Notes under the pieces: model-generated | What the model saw: only the letters and a program-made list of their open reading frames with translations | The model's database searches: none | What the model was told of the DNA's origin: nothing | Shown: in pieces, positions 20,595 to 31,765 of the stretch | Numbering within the stretch: the first letter of the stretch is position 1 | Layout of the letters: the number at the start of each line of letters is the position of its first letter | Source: Paraphoma chrysanthemicola | Lineage: Eukaryota; Ascomycota; Dothideomycetes; Pleosporales; Phaeosphaeriaceae | NCBI GenBank assembly: GCA_020744225.1 | Contig: JAGMWG010000009.1 | Location: forward strand, 1,612,001-1,676,000 | Length of the DNA stretch: 64,000 nucleotides | Direction: 5' to 3' | Translations under genes and position numbers: made by a program

Positions 20595-21356
20595 ATGACT
20601 TCCCTACCCCCATTCCTTACGCTCTATGTCTTCCCCGGCTCCTGCGCTCTTGCCCCGCACATCCTCCTTCGTGAAGCCGCCCTCCCTTTTACCCTCAACA
20701 AACTCGATTTCAAAACAGAGAAGGGATTCCCATCGCAGTACAAACACTTGAACCCCAAAGCTTGTGTCCCCATTCTTCAAATCTCCTCTCCCTCGACCTC
20801 CGATACAGTTATCACTGAGACACCAGCTATCATGACTTATATCTCGCAAGTAGCGCCCGAGAAGAAGTTCTTGGGAAGGACTGAACTAGAGATTGTGCGA
20901 TGTTATGAATGGTGCAATTATTTGAGTAGCTCTTTACATGGCAAAGGGTTTGGGGGATTATTCCGACCCGGAAACGTCACCTTCAACCCAGACCATCACA
21001 TATCCATCAAAGAGAAAGCTAAGGAGAATATTTCACGTTGCTACCAGTTCATTGAGGACAAGCTGAAGGAGAATAGAGGACACTGGGCAGTAGGAAACGG
21101 GTTTACGGTTGTGGATGCTTATTTGTATGTTTATTTCTATCTGCTTTGCGTCCGTGGCTCGATAATGCTTTGTCTCTATGAGATAGAAGGAGGACTAATA
21201 TAAACTAGGTATGTTTACTACCGGTGGGGGAATGGGCAGGGGTTTAAGTTGAGAGAGAGGTATCCGGAGTATACGAGACTTGCCGAGCAGGTAGCGGACA
21301 AGGAGAGTGCGAGGGGTGCGTGTGAGGCTGAGGGGGTTCCCATACTTGGGGTCTAG
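20595..21356 (+). CDS. Glutathione S-transferase, beta-like
   Basis: Exon 1 is 20595-21124 and exon 2 is 21209-21356, joined across an 84-base intron with donor GTATGT and acceptor TAG. The product has 225 residues. The thioredoxin-fold N-terminal domain has LTLYVFPGSCALAPHILLRE, where the Cys sits at the position of the catalytic Cys of beta-class GSTs, and ITETPAIMTYI, the usual ET/ES glutathione-contact motif. The C-terminal helical domain has GHWAVGNGFTVVDAYLYVYYR. The intron must be removed to restore the last helix; without it the frame runs into a TAA. I chose the ATG at 20595 (MTSLPPFL) over the one at 20490, which adds an unconserved leader. It conjugates glutathione to electrophiles, in the cytosol. 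It is intact and untouched by RIP, yet 350 bases from a RIP-destroyed enzyme cluster of which it may be the survivor. Confidence 0.88.
21125..21208 (+). other. Intron of the GST gene
   Basis: It begins GTATGTTTATTTC and ends CTAATATAAACTAG. Splicing in phase 2 joins VVDAYL to YVYYRWGNGQGF and opens the frame to TAG at 21354-21356. Confidence 0.85.
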
Positions 21357-21709
21357 GAGGATGCTTGGTTGACAAAAAGCGGCAATTTCGGATTCTGAAA
21401 AAGTTCCTTAATGCAGTATCACCGAACCGAATGTCGGAAACGTGCCTCGGAAACGGACATAATGCGACTAATCCCGGGAATGGTTGGACGCGGTGATTAG
21501 TATACAAAATGCTTGAACCTAGGGACGGGATAGTAAGCGAGACCCTGGTCCCTGCAGCACGAACCGCGGCTAGTGAAGTAATTCGGAAACCATGGAGCGA
21601 AGCGTACGGTATGCTGCTAGGAGCCGCAATCTGCCCTTCGAAGCTCGCTGGTAAATCTGTGTATGCGGGTTGTAGGAATGTTGAAGTGATTTTACAATAG
21701 TAGATGCAA

Positions 21710-22611
21710 CTAGAGACGCTCTTCCAACTTGTTCCTAACCACCTCGTGAAACCTGTCTGGCTGCTGTACATTGACAATATGCTCTGCTTCCTTGATAACC
21801 ACAACTTGACTGCTCGTCTTTTCAGCCATTGCTTTGGTATTGAGCACCACAGGCTCAGCATCCTATTCTCTGACCACAAACAATAGCTTCTGTCTATAAC
21901 CCCGCTTCCTCACCTGTTTAACATGTAGTGACAAGTCTAGCGTTAGGAGCGCAGCCACTGAGGCGCTGTAGCTCTCTAGGCTTTGCCTGGCGATTATGTC
22001 TTGCACGGTAGTGGCAGTCTCGGGATGCGCTGTGATCTAGGCATCTCTGAACTAGCGCTGCACGCTTTGTTCCGCTTGTGTACGACTGCTATGCTGACGA
22101 AAGAAGTTGATGCGCGACGTAAATGCTTTACTGTCGCCAGCAACAGCCACGGCTTTAGTGCCCACAATGATTAACTTGTTGAACTTGTCTAGGTACTGGG
22201 CGGCGAGCACTACGCTAACGCCCGCACTAATGCTTAGGCTAACGAAAGTTACTGGCTGCTTTACGTCTAAGGCTTCGAGCAGCTTAGCCACATCTGAGGT
22301 AAGGTCTTTAATGCTGTGGCCCTTCGCGTAGTTAAAGTCTAGTAATGTAGAGAGCAGAGAGCGCTTATAGAAGCGTGCATTGTAGCGCAAGACGTTATGT
22401 GTAGGGGCGAAATGTGCTATAAACTTATCCTAAAGTGGCGTAGCAGCGGTAAGAGAGTTTAAAATAACAATAATAGGCTTTGAGCTAGAGATTAGAGAGC
22501 TTAGTGTGTAAAAGATGTGAATGTTGGGCTCTGTTAAGATAGTTACTAAACCTAAGAGCGCATTAGAAGAAAGGGGTGCAGCTATTTTGGTTGCTTTGTT
22601 AGGCAGAGAAA
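21710..22611 (-). pseudogene. Alpha/beta-hydrolase fold enzyme, RIP-damaged
   Basis: On the minus strand the frame reads KPIIVILNSLTAATPL near 22470, then NVLRYNARFYKRS, KGHSIKDLTSDVAKLLEALD, the nucleophile-elbow region FVSLSISAG near 22230, VLAAQYLDKFNKLIIVGT, and at the C terminus VVVIKEAEHIVNVQQPDRFH with the expected catalytic His (EAEH) near 21775. The elbow should be G-x-S-x-G; both Gly codons are now Ser, each through a TG to TA change, the RIP signature. Stops interrupt the frame near 22430, 22050 and 21870. The original would have been an intracellular hydrolase or lactonase of about 300 residues. It is the least damaged member of the destroyed cluster. Confidence 0.75.
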
Positions 22612-22789
22612 TGTTTAAAGAATAGGAAGTGTAAGGATAGGGTTAATGTACATTAAGCGGCAATAGGTCTAGTAGTGCGCTACATACTCTAGACTTCTAA
22701 GCACGCTTTGTACCTACACTAGATAATTGGCGCTAGTATTTGCTATAAAAGGAAATAGAGAAAGAAGCGCTGATATTAGTGCGTAATTC

Positions 22790-24000
22790 TACTAGTTTAC
22801 TCTACAGGCTTATACGCTTATGTCTACTGTTGACTTTTGCTATTTGTATGCGTTTCTTTAACTACCTTACCTAGCTTATAAAATGAATAGTCTGTGTATT
22901 CTTCTGCCTTTAGAACCTCGTAAAACAGCTCTTAATTGTAAGGTGTAATTAGGAGTAGCTCCTTTACGCGCAGTGAGAGGTTAGGGTTTAATACGAATTT
23001 TCGTCTAAACGCAATAAGAGTCTTATTGCCTCGTAAGTAATACTTGTCTACTGTCTCTCTTGTGAGTACAGAATTATAGCCTTCTAATAGAATTACAGAG
23101 CTAGTATTGCTCTACGCATTAATTAGAAAGTTATTTAACTCTGTACCTAGCGTATCTATATTAGCTTAGATACGCGCTTTAATAACGTAGAGATATACGA
23201 GATATAATTTGCTAAGTTTAGTTATAAGATGTATAAACTGTAGTACAGGATTCTCTATGCGTATGCTAAGATGTCTACACAAAGTTAGCGCTTAGAGACT
23301 TGTATTTAAAGATATAACGTATTACTTGCTCTAAGAGCTTACGCGATATCTTACTCTATAAGGCTCTATAGCTCTAGTAACTGCTTTAGCTACTTTAATA
23401 CTAAACCTTAACCTATTAGCGATACTACTATCTTATTTATCTGTACGCTTGTTTAAAATATTCTACATAAACTAATTAAGTATGTAACTATTTGCGCTAT
23501 AGAGCTCTACTCTGTTAAATCTAGCTTTAATAGTATGTATAGCTTCTTACTTAAAGTTCTCTATAAACTTAAGGATTTTATCTTCTAAAAGTAGCTGCAG
23601 GACTAAAGAATCCTAATTAATAGTAATGTTACTAGCTAATACTACTTCTACGCTCTGTTTAAGAGATCTAGCTTAGACTACTTAACTATAAATCTAGAGC
23701 TGCGCCTAGATAAAGCTCTCTTTAGTATATACAGCTAAGGTTATAGGCTTCTAAGCTCTTCTCTGTTTAGTTAACTAAACTCTAAGTGTATTTAGTAGAG
23801 CAGCTGCTTGTTAGGAAGCGGCTGTAGCTTTAGTTATAAGCAACGTTTCTAGAATAGATACTCTTTGCTTATAGTATTCTTGTATAAGATTAGTAGGCGT
23901 TTAATTATTAAGAGCTTACTGTCTTGTTATTAGAGCCTCTTTATTATAAGTTATGCACGTAAGAATATATATAGGCTAGAACTAACTATGACTATACAAT
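22790..24000 (-). pseudogene. Old Yellow Enzyme (NADH:flavin oxidoreductase), RIP-destroyed
   Basis: Reading the minus strand from about 23990, TPTNLIQEYYKQR is followed by a SFI-x-AQL segment (the flavin-site Gln-Leu), then FNRVELYSAN, then NKRTDK-x-DSSIANR near 23430, which is the hallmark of OYE family enzymes. ENPVLQFIHLITKLSKLYLV follows, then TRETVDKYYLRGN, FVLNPNLSLRVKELL and ITPYN with EYTDYSFYKL near 22900. Many stops occur, almost all TAG or TAA at Gln or Trp positions. The original enzyme would have reduced activated C=C bonds with NAD(P)H and FMN. Family call is strong because conserved motifs occur in the right order over about 1.2 kb. Confidence 0.78.
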
Positions 24001-25289
24001 ACTTAAGCTAGTATTAGCTAATAGGAATAGGCTAGAACAGTTGTAACTTAACTATTATTAGTTACTACTGTTAGAGTTAACTAATAACTAAGGTTTGTCT
24101 ATATAGTAAACGTAAATATTTCTTTAGTGTTGTAGACGAACCTGCAGGCTACTTACTAAGGTAGTTGCTAAGTTAGCGTCTGCGCTTAGAACAGGTATTA
24201 GAGAAGCTAATTTAGGTAAGGTTAGATAATGTCTTAGCTTAATAACAGTCTAAGTCTCTGCTATACTAGTAGTAAGTTAAAGAAATTGCACCTAGTTCTT
24301 AGTTAGCGAATTGCTAAGTAATAACAAGCATTTATAGTATACTATTTGCTAATGTTTAGGCTATCTAGAAGATCTACGCTAGTTGCTAGCATTAGAGATA
24401 TATTGTCTATCTAGTAATTAGTTTGCAGTATGTACTAATTAGTACTACTAGAGGAATTGCTATAGCTAGTGCTAGTTATACTACTAGTATAGTAATTAAA
24501 ATTATCTTAGATAAGTCTAATAAAGTGTTAATTTTAACCTTGTTTGCAATTTAAATTAATCTTACTGCCTAAAATAGAAGTTAGATATGTTACTTAATAT
24601 ACAAAGGCCTAGTAAGAGAGATTCCTACTTTTTAGCTAAGAGCGTTCTATTAATTGTAAGGCAGCTAGATAGTTGCTTATATACTCTTAAATAATCTGTG
24701 AATTAGGGAAGCACCTACCTAGAGCTAGCTAAACTCGTAGAGAACGTTAAGGTATTAAGAGTATTTGTGTTGCGCATCTCTTTAGATATAGCTGTTTAGA
24801 GATTAGCTCTTAATTAAAAAATAGATAAGATAATTAAATATTAAGTTTATTCTGTTAGAGGTTAGTAGATAGGCCTGCCGCGTAATACAGTAATATACAA
24901 TAAGCTAGTAAACTTGAGAATGTAACTGTAAGCACGATAAGCGGGCTGTAGACAAGTTGAAACGGGGTTAACACTGTTTAGAACACTTAGAACAAGAAAG
25001 ATATAAGGTTCTAAAAGTATCGCTAAGCTCTGCACTACGTTTAGACGAGCTACAGTATGTGTAGTAAAAGTGCACTCTTTATTCTAATTTTGCAGCTAAA
25101 TATATATCTGTTTGCAGAGAACGTGCTACCGTTTACTGATAGAATGCGTCTATGCGCTCTATGACTTAATCTCTATCTTCTATTTCTAATACACTTCTGC
25201 TATAGCACAATTGACGTGACGGTTGGTATAGGTGTTATTAGGTGCAAATTTTATCGTAGGAGGATATTTTTATTAGAGGGAAGATGGCA
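24001..25289. other. RIPed block, probably a former gene, unassigned
   Basis: The stretch is AT-rich. From about 24090 a plus-strand frame runs for several hundred codons in which most stops are TAG or TAA, as if Gln and Trp codons had been mutated; it includes a readable piece RYIVYLVISLQYVLISTTRG. I could not assign it, and a minus-strand reading is not excluded. It lies between two enzyme relics and may be a further cluster gene. Confidence 0.35.
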
Positions 25290-25384
25290 GTGTCGTACTA
25301 AAAATTGTTCGCAAACATCTCAGAGCATGCTAATCTAAGTTACTTATTTTGCTAGGGTCTGCTGACTGTTTAAGGTTACACAAT

Positions 25385-25660
25385 CGAGGCGAATTTACCG
25401 ACCTCGTTTTTACTCATGGTTCTGGGAATATGAACGCGCATTGTATTGTTGTCTGTCTCTAATCTAAGGTTTTTAATAAAGTATGTATTGGGAGATTTAA
25501 AGTAAGAGCGCTCTCTCTGGTTTGAGTCTACTGCTTACTGTTCTATTTAGGAACAATTTGAGGACATTATTGCGATGGATTATATGCTGCACGTGCACAT
25601 GCCAAAGATGATTGAATTCGTCTACAACACTGACTACGATGAGAACCTCTATTTGAGTTA
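25385..25660 (+). pseudogene. BTB/POZ-domain fragment
   Basis: The frame gives RGEFTDLVFTHGSGNMNAHC followed by IVVCL and SKVFNKV, then after a gap and a frame change MPKMIEFVYNTDYDENLY. This order corresponds to the beginning and the end of fungal BTB domains (S/T-D-L-V/T near the N terminus, H-x-x-V-V-C-x-x-S-x-x-F in the middle, M-x-x-F/Y-x-Y-T-x-D-Y at the end). It is broken by stops and shifts. This stretch is less AT-rich than its surroundings. BTB proteins are adaptors, not enzymes, so it may be unrelated to the cluster. Confidence 0.5.
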
Positions 25661-26232
25661 GTGGATGTGTCTATTCTTTAACTCTATGCACAAATGTTTC
25701 TACTGGCGGACTAGTATGACACTCCTGCTCTACTCTTAATTGCGACGAGAAAATTCTAGGTGAGGTGTATTGGCTCATGGGATGCTTTGAAATTTACAAT
25801 CTATGCGCGATCTATATAAATTGACACCGCCTTTAATTGTTTGGCTACCCTGCATGGTAATACGAGGGCATCTGTTCGAGATGCTCGACGATGCAGTTAC
25901 AGCAGAATGCTACGAGAAGACTTCATGGTGAGCGCCTTAGAACAGCCGAAGAATTGCACTATTAACAGCTAATGCGGAGCTTGTGATTAGAATTCTTGGT
26001 TGAGTGGGAGCACTATGGTGTGAATGTTTTCTGGAAGATTTTCATGGGTGTTAATGGACGCGATTGTCAGGAAATAGCGCGTTGGTAGTGGCTAGAGGGG
26101 ATAGGATGATGCGTTGTTGATGAACGCGTTCAGTTGCGCGTCTTAAAACTTTTTTCTTCTTCTTCTTTATTTTTGATATTGCTTTTGTAGAATTTGTATT
26201 CTTATGTTGCTCTAAAATAATACTTATTAAGT

Positions 26233-27700
26233 ATGGCTACTAATAGTACTAGTGCGAGCACTAGCGTAAATTGCACTGAGGTTAGCTCTTAGATAAGCGC
26301 TCTCTTCTCTCGCAACAGCAGTTCTATAGTTGCTGGGAATTATGTCTATAAACTAAAGCTCGTCCGCATAATCTTTGTTAGCGTAGGAATTTCTAGTATT
26401 AGCTTTGTGTACAAAGCGCAACAATTGCCTAATGTTATATATACTATCTACGAGAAGAATCTTAACGTTAGTAGCGTTTAGTATGAGAACAGGTACCTAA
26501 GTATTTTGTGCGACGTGCCTACGCACGCGTATACTTATACATAGAAGTTGAGTTCAAATTAGTTGTGATTTTACGCGGCGGGAAAGAAGATTTGCGATTA
26601 GTATAAGAGCGAGGCTAAAGTATACGAAGTGTATAATGTTGCGAAATTTAGATACGAGGTTATTAGACTAGAGTAAAAAGTGTAGACGAAGCGAACGTAG
26701 TTATAAATAGCGGAGAGCCGCTAAAGTACGACACCTGTTCCTAATTTTTGCGCAATTTCTTGTAATAGTAGATACTAACAATTTGTGCGCAGTAATTAGA
26801 AGTAGCTAGATATTAAGGGCCTGTATAATTTGCAAGAACTAATTCTATACACTGTGCACTAGGATAATAGTATAGGTCTAGAAGAAAAGAGAATTGTAGT
26901 TATTAGATTTAGTGCATCTAGTATTTAGGTCGTGCTGTAGCTCTAACCTAGTAAGTTACTTCTTATATCTTACCTTACTATTGCTTACTTCTTATAGTTA
27001 CTAGTAAGCTTATATTCTTTAACTAATCTCTAACGTAGGTTGCGCTAGAATTTACGAGCTAGCTTACTTGTAAAGATTGTAATACAACGTATATAGAAGA
27101 GAAGAAAGAAGAGTTTAGAAATTATCTAGAGAAGCTAAAGTAGTATTAACGCGAAATTGAGTATACTATAAATGCACGATTTCTTACTTTCTATAAGTAT
27201 TTAGATGTACAGAAGAATGCGCGCTAGCTAATTATAGAGAGTATAAAGTAGATATTAAAAAACGATCTAGTGCTAGTTAAGAAGATAATTCTTAAATTTA
27301 AGGTAGAATATTAGCAGTAATCTACAGCCTCTCCTACATTAGCATAAAGGAATACTAATATCTTCTAATATAACGCTAGGCTGTAGATATCTTAAAGCCT
27401 TAACGCAGTCTAACGCCTATATTATAATAAGTGTAATCTAGAAGATTGTTATAAACGAGCTAATTAGCAACGATAGTAAAATACACGAGGTTAACGCTAT
27501 TATCGCAGCTACTAAGTTCTAAACATTCTTTGTTCTATGCTTCTCTATTCTTAGCCTTAATAAGTAGAACCTACAGGATAAGTATATAGTGCTAAGAGAT
27601 TTAAATCTATTACGCTTGTATTTTCTTATATAGTAGCTTTAGTAATATTATCTCTCTCTAGTACGTGCACTAGTTTTATATTTTTCTCTATAAAATATAA
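26233..27700 (+). pseudogene. Flavin monooxygenase of Baeyer-Villiger type, RIP-destroyed
   Basis: From the ATG at 26233 the plus frame gives an N-terminal FAD segment, then LPNVIYTIYEKN, YENRYLSILCDVPTHAYTYT (family form YENRYPG..CD.P), FYAAGK and a KVYEVYNVAKFRYEV stretch. Near 26810-26960 it reads LDIKGLYNLQ, then a second Rossmann region ending SASSI. Near 27090-27300 it reads EEFRNYLEKLK, IEYTINARFLTFYKY and a KF-x-VE region, and near 27490 NAIIAATKF with TFFVLCF, the usual ATGF region. Stops are mainly TAG at Trp or Gln positions. The original would have inserted oxygen next to a ketone, using NADPH and FAD. Together with the hydrolase it could have formed and opened a lactone or ester. 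Confidence 0.75.
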
Positions 27701-27839
27701 TTATTATATTAATTCTATAAAGTGTTTCTTCTTCTTAAAACTGCTCTGCATTATATCTAAATAGCTATTACTTTCTTTTCTTGTAACTCTAGAATACTAG
27801 ATTTCTTATATTATCTTTTACTATCTACTTATTTCTCTC

Positions 27840-29110
27840 TTACTAAGCTAGACTATCTAGAAGGTAATAGGCGTCTTAAAGTGCACGCTCTGCCTTCTAG
27901 ACTATAGACGCCTGTAGCTGCCTTAGCTTCTAGTACTTAGCTAGTGCTGCTAGTAGTGTTTTGTGTATTACTCTCTAGATTAGCTTTCTTAGAGTAGTAG
28001 TATCTTTACTAGCTATAGCAGCGCTAGATACTATGTATAGTAGTATTAGATAAACAGCATCTCTAATAAGAACTTCTTTGTTACTTAGATAGACCTAGTG
28101 CTCTACTATGTTTAGGTTATATAGTTACTACTTTAGAAAGGTTTGTATTTTAATTAGTAAAGAGAAGTAGAGTTTACGTAAGGAATGTGTTTACACTATT
28201 TATTAAATTAACTAATTTTCTTACTCTAGGCTCTTAACCTATAAAATAGTAGACTAGCTTTACATTATTCTTAAAGATGCGCTTTGTTTCTTCTTCTTTA
28301 AGTTCTTTATTCTGCACTAAGTGTGTAGAGTAGCAATATATAACGTTGTATATCTCTCTACCTTAAATTAGGTAGCTAATAACGTGTGTATCTAGGCTAT
28401 ACTATAACAAAACCTACAGCTAAGAGATAAGATCTTAAAGGTCTAGATCTAATAACATCTTCTAGCTAAGTATAAGAACATAATATACGATATTACCTAT
28501 ATTAACTAGTAGTATTTTATGGCTCTAGAATATTAGCTAGGTAGTACTTTGTACGCCTACAATATATTAGATTTAAGACTTACGTTTAGTAAAGAGAATA
28601 TTTTCTTACTATCTGCAATAACTATAAGATCTTTGTTAACTCTTGTTCTATTGCTTAATAGTACGCTAGGCGTTTTCTAGTTATACTTATCTACGCAGCT
28701 GTCTTTATAAATATTAACTCTAACTTTTATTGCTTTGTTTAATAGTATATTATAATAGTTAGTGTAGTATTTACTTAAATAGCTTCTTCTAAAATTCTAC
28801 TCTAGAACTCTATATAGTATGTTAGTAATAATATTACCTATATTATATTATAAAAAGCAGTTTCTATTTAAATATATCTTCTTTATGTATATTAAGTTAA
28901 TTCTTTACTAGTGTAGAATCTTAAAGCTATTAAGTAGAATACGCATTCTAGCGCTAACTTTACTAAAAGTTAAGAATTACTTAAGAATAGTAATATTATA
29001 GTTGTTGAGACGGAGCTTAATTACAGTTAAGAGTCTAGTAATTCCTGCGCTAATTATAATAACTTTAAACTTATTGTCTGTAAGTAGTAAGGAATCTTAG
29101 GTTTCTAATA
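27840..29110 (-). pseudogene. FAD-dependent monooxygenase (aromatic hydroxylase type), RIP-destroyed
   Basis: Minus strand from about 29080: DNKFKVIIISAGITRLLTVI, a damaged GxGxxG FAD site with Gly changed to Ser and Arg, then KLRLNNYNITIL. YYNILLNKAIKVRVNIYKDS follows and a DLIVIAD segment (family form DG/GADG). At the C terminus, near 28070, VLIRDAVYLILLYIVSSAAI matches the GDAxHPxxPxxGQG region with mutated Gly and His. Then comes a stretch of helices to about 27850. The pattern is that of salicylate-hydroxylase-like monooxygenases. Stops and substitutions are of the RIP type throughout. It faces the BVMO relic tail to tail. Confidence 0.72.
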
Positions 29111-29996
29111 TGCTAAGAGCTATAGTAATTTAAGAAGGTAACGTTAAACGCTGTTTTAGTCTAGAACTAAATTTAGAAAGAAATCTTGTAATAACGACGC
29201 GATTATACGCTAGCCTAAAGTTGTATAGATAGTGTTTGTAGTATTTCTTAATTAAATTCTTACTTCTTAAGGCATTGCTAAGAGCAGAGTACAATAATTA
29301 GTAAACTACTAAGGTTCTAAAAGTAGACTCTGCATAGCAACAAAATACTCACTTCCTGTAAATAACTACTACTTTACTAATTTGATTATTATGAATAAAA
29401 AATAAAGAGAGCTATAAAACGCTTATTATAACTATAATATTAACTCTAGTAGAAATTCTATTATGTAGTGCGATTAGCTTAGCTTCTTCGACTGTAAACA
29501 CAGTTTTTCTCTACGTTATCTTTATCTTAAGAGACTATCTCGCAAGGTAATTAACATTAGGCGATTCACAATTCGGGTAATTTACAAGCTTGCACTTAGG
29601 GACTGCACAGTACTTTGTATATCGTAGAAGAGACGGCTGTCGGAGCTCGCCAGCCTTAAGCATTAGTCTTTCCCCGCACTTTCTCGTGCGAACAAAGTTT
29701 GAAGCCCGAACAAACCTCTACTTCCTGCGATCCTTACCTATGAACTCGGGCTCGGACGTTATGAGGAGCGATTAATTAAGAGAGGACCCTCTCCACGTAG
29801 CTGCTTGGGCTGGCTGAGGTGCTGAAGCGGCTTTAACTAGACGGGCTCCTCAGCTTCGGTAAACACCTCGGGAGATGGGATGGTGGAACGGACGAATGGT
29901 AGTTGTAGACATGCTCGAGGTCTTGATCCGAATCATGGGGTTAAATAATACGTCAGGAATGAAGCATAAAATACACTATCTGAAATTTCGGGCTGG
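29111..29996. other. Transition from RIPed to balanced DNA, no gene
   Basis: AT-rich RIPed sequence continues to about 29540 and then changes to balanced composition. Open frames at 29590-29775 and 29875-30057 are short and unrecognised. The right edge touches the MULE. Confidence 0.4.
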
Positions 29997-29997
29997 T

Positions 29998-30056
29998 GAG
30001 ATTTGTCCCCAAGCTTTTGAGATTTGTCCCCAAAATGAGATTTGTCCCCAACGCTA
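29998..30056 (+). repeat. Left inverted repeat of MULE, triple 13-mer
   Basis: GAGATTTGTCCCC occurs at 29998-30010, 30019-30031 and 30037-30049, then AACGCTAG. Mirrors the right end. Confidence 0.8.
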
Positions 30057-30316
30057 GTTTAGCGGAAATTAATCGCTCAACTTGGCTTAGTGCGTAGCCT
30101 TCAGACGCGACACCATCGCGACGCGGGACGAAGGAGGAGAAGCAGAGGATTGCTGAGCAAAGGGCGTCATTTATGAAGCGTTGGACTTAGGTATGCCGAT
30201 CCTAAACGCTAAGAGCGTTTCGAGGCAGCTCTTTTACAGATTGAGTAACTTTAGGCTGACTAGGGCAGCTTGTCTACGCAAAGAGACCGCTAGAGTTTCA
30301 GTTCAAATGGAACGAT

Positions 30317-31583
30317 TTGCTCAAAGACTACAGTCACCAGCTGGAGCTTTGCAGATACCTGCAAGAAAACCAATGCCTAACACGCACAGAGTGGGCAGCT
30401 GCTTGGACCTCCCATCACCGTCACTACAACACGATCACGAGCTCACCAGTTGAAGGAATGCACAAGGTCTTAAAGGACTATCTCATGACCTCGACAGGCG
30501 ACTTGCTTCGTGTCGTCAGGAGGATCGAGCAGATGGTCAAGAGTCAATACAGCAAGTACGCAAAGGATATTGCATCTTCCAAACACAGAACTAAGTTTCA
30601 GCACAAACTCGAATCAATGCCCTTCCTGCCGCCTGGAATCCATGATGTTCTTACTCTACTAGCCATTGAGCGCATCAGGCAACAAGATCTACTACGCCAG
30701 AAAGAGCAACGACAGCGTCGTGGCGGGCATCCTTGTTCTAGCCTCTTCGAGAAAACGAACGGTCTTCCGTGCCGCCATACGCTGCAAGAAGTGATGGCTG
30801 CTAGATCCACGCTACAGTTGAATCATCTCTATGATGATCATTGGCGCTACTAACGCGAGCATGGACCGTCTGTGCGCTCATCCTCGAGGCCGCACCAGTC
30901 CGTTCTTGAGCCACTCGCCGCTCAGACAAGAGGTGCGCCGAGGAGAAACGAAGCATCGACTCGACGAGACCCATCTGCTTTCGAAAGGCATGTGCCACCT
31001 TCCATCCCTCGCTTTCAACCTTACCATGATTGCTAAGGTCAAACACTGGCTGAAGCTCTGCAGCAGGTCAACACCTCCGTCACTGTTTCGATCCCCAGCT
31101 CTGCTACAGGCGCAGGTCCTGCGACCACCTGTATATCTGTGTCGATACCAGCACCTGCTCCTTTGCCTCCCCCCCACCTTTCTTCGGTCATCTCCGCCTG
31201 TAGCTGTCGCTGTGTCAGTGACCATGGCTCCGCCTCCTGTTTGGCAGCCTCTATTGTTAGATGAATTCTTAGCCGACATTGAAGGTCGACGGTCCCAACC
31301 TGTGCTATATCACTGCGATGACATGATGTCAGCTACCAACTTTCTGGTAGAGACAGGGCAGGAAGAGGATCTAGCAGAGCTAGTAGAGGCGCGGAATATG
31401 GCTCTTGCCACGCAAGGACTGTTCGCTTCCTGCAAACCGACTATGGCTTGGAACTATCATTTTAGAGATATGGAAGCTTTCTATGCTGAGAGATTTGCAC
31501 AGGTTGATGCTCAAATGCACTTGCTGAGCCTGGAGATGCATCTACGCCGCGGCCTAAGCGCGCTGCAGCAGCGGCGGCGTTAG
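30317..31583 (+). pseudogene. MULE transposase, C-terminal half, frameshifted
   Basis: The frame at 30317-30853 contains CRYLQENQCLTRTEWAAAWT, then HHRHYNTITSSPVEGMHKVL, KDYLMTSTGDLLRVVRRIEQ and MPFLPPGIHDVLTLLAIERI, ending with a possible zinc-chelating stretch (CSSLFEKTNGLPCRHTLQEV) and YDDHWRY. This is the C-terminal part of fungal MULE transposases, after the DDE core and including the Cys/His SWIM-like segment. The catalytic domain is missing. After a stop, a continuation in another frame runs to 31583 (LLLDEFLADIEGRR, NMALATQGLFASCKPTMAWN) with further shifts. It is inactive. Confidence 0.75.
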
Positions 31584-31707
31584 AAGCCTGGAAAAGCCTT
31601 GGACGGCGTAAGAGGCGACGGTGTGAGTAGATGATAAGCCGTTCACATATACCTACGTCTGGATGAATATAATACTGTAATCTATCTGGTACTAGTAACG
31701 ATCTGGC

Positions 31708-31765
31708 TAGCGCGGGGGACGAATCTCAAAGGGGGGACAAATCTCAAAAACGGGGGGACAAATCA
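31708..31765 (-). repeat. Right inverted repeat of MULE, triple 13-mer
   Basis: Three copies of GGGGACAAATCTC-type 13-mers (one with CGAATCTC, one ending AATCAC) in the inverse orientation of the left end, with matching spacers. Confidence 0.75.

Larger units (their letters stand above)
29997..31765 (+). mobile_element. Mutator-like element (MULE) with 13-mer array inverted repeats
   Basis: Both ends carry three copies of a 13-mer, GAGATTTGTCCCC, in inverted orientation relative to each other. On the left (29998-30051) copies are spaced by 8 and 5 bases and followed by AACGCTAG. On the right (about 31708-31765, read inverted) slightly diverged copies have the same spacing and are followed by a CGCTAG motif. 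Between them lies a MULE transposase relic on the plus strand. Length is about 1.77 kb, shorter than an intact autonomous MULE, so an internal deletion is likely. RIP is weak here. I could not find a clean 9-base target duplication. Confidence 0.75.

Noticed and set aside
21244..21879. 211-residue minus-strand open frame over the GST 3' end
   Set aside because: Antisense to GST exon 2 and out of frame with the hydrolase relic; no motif.
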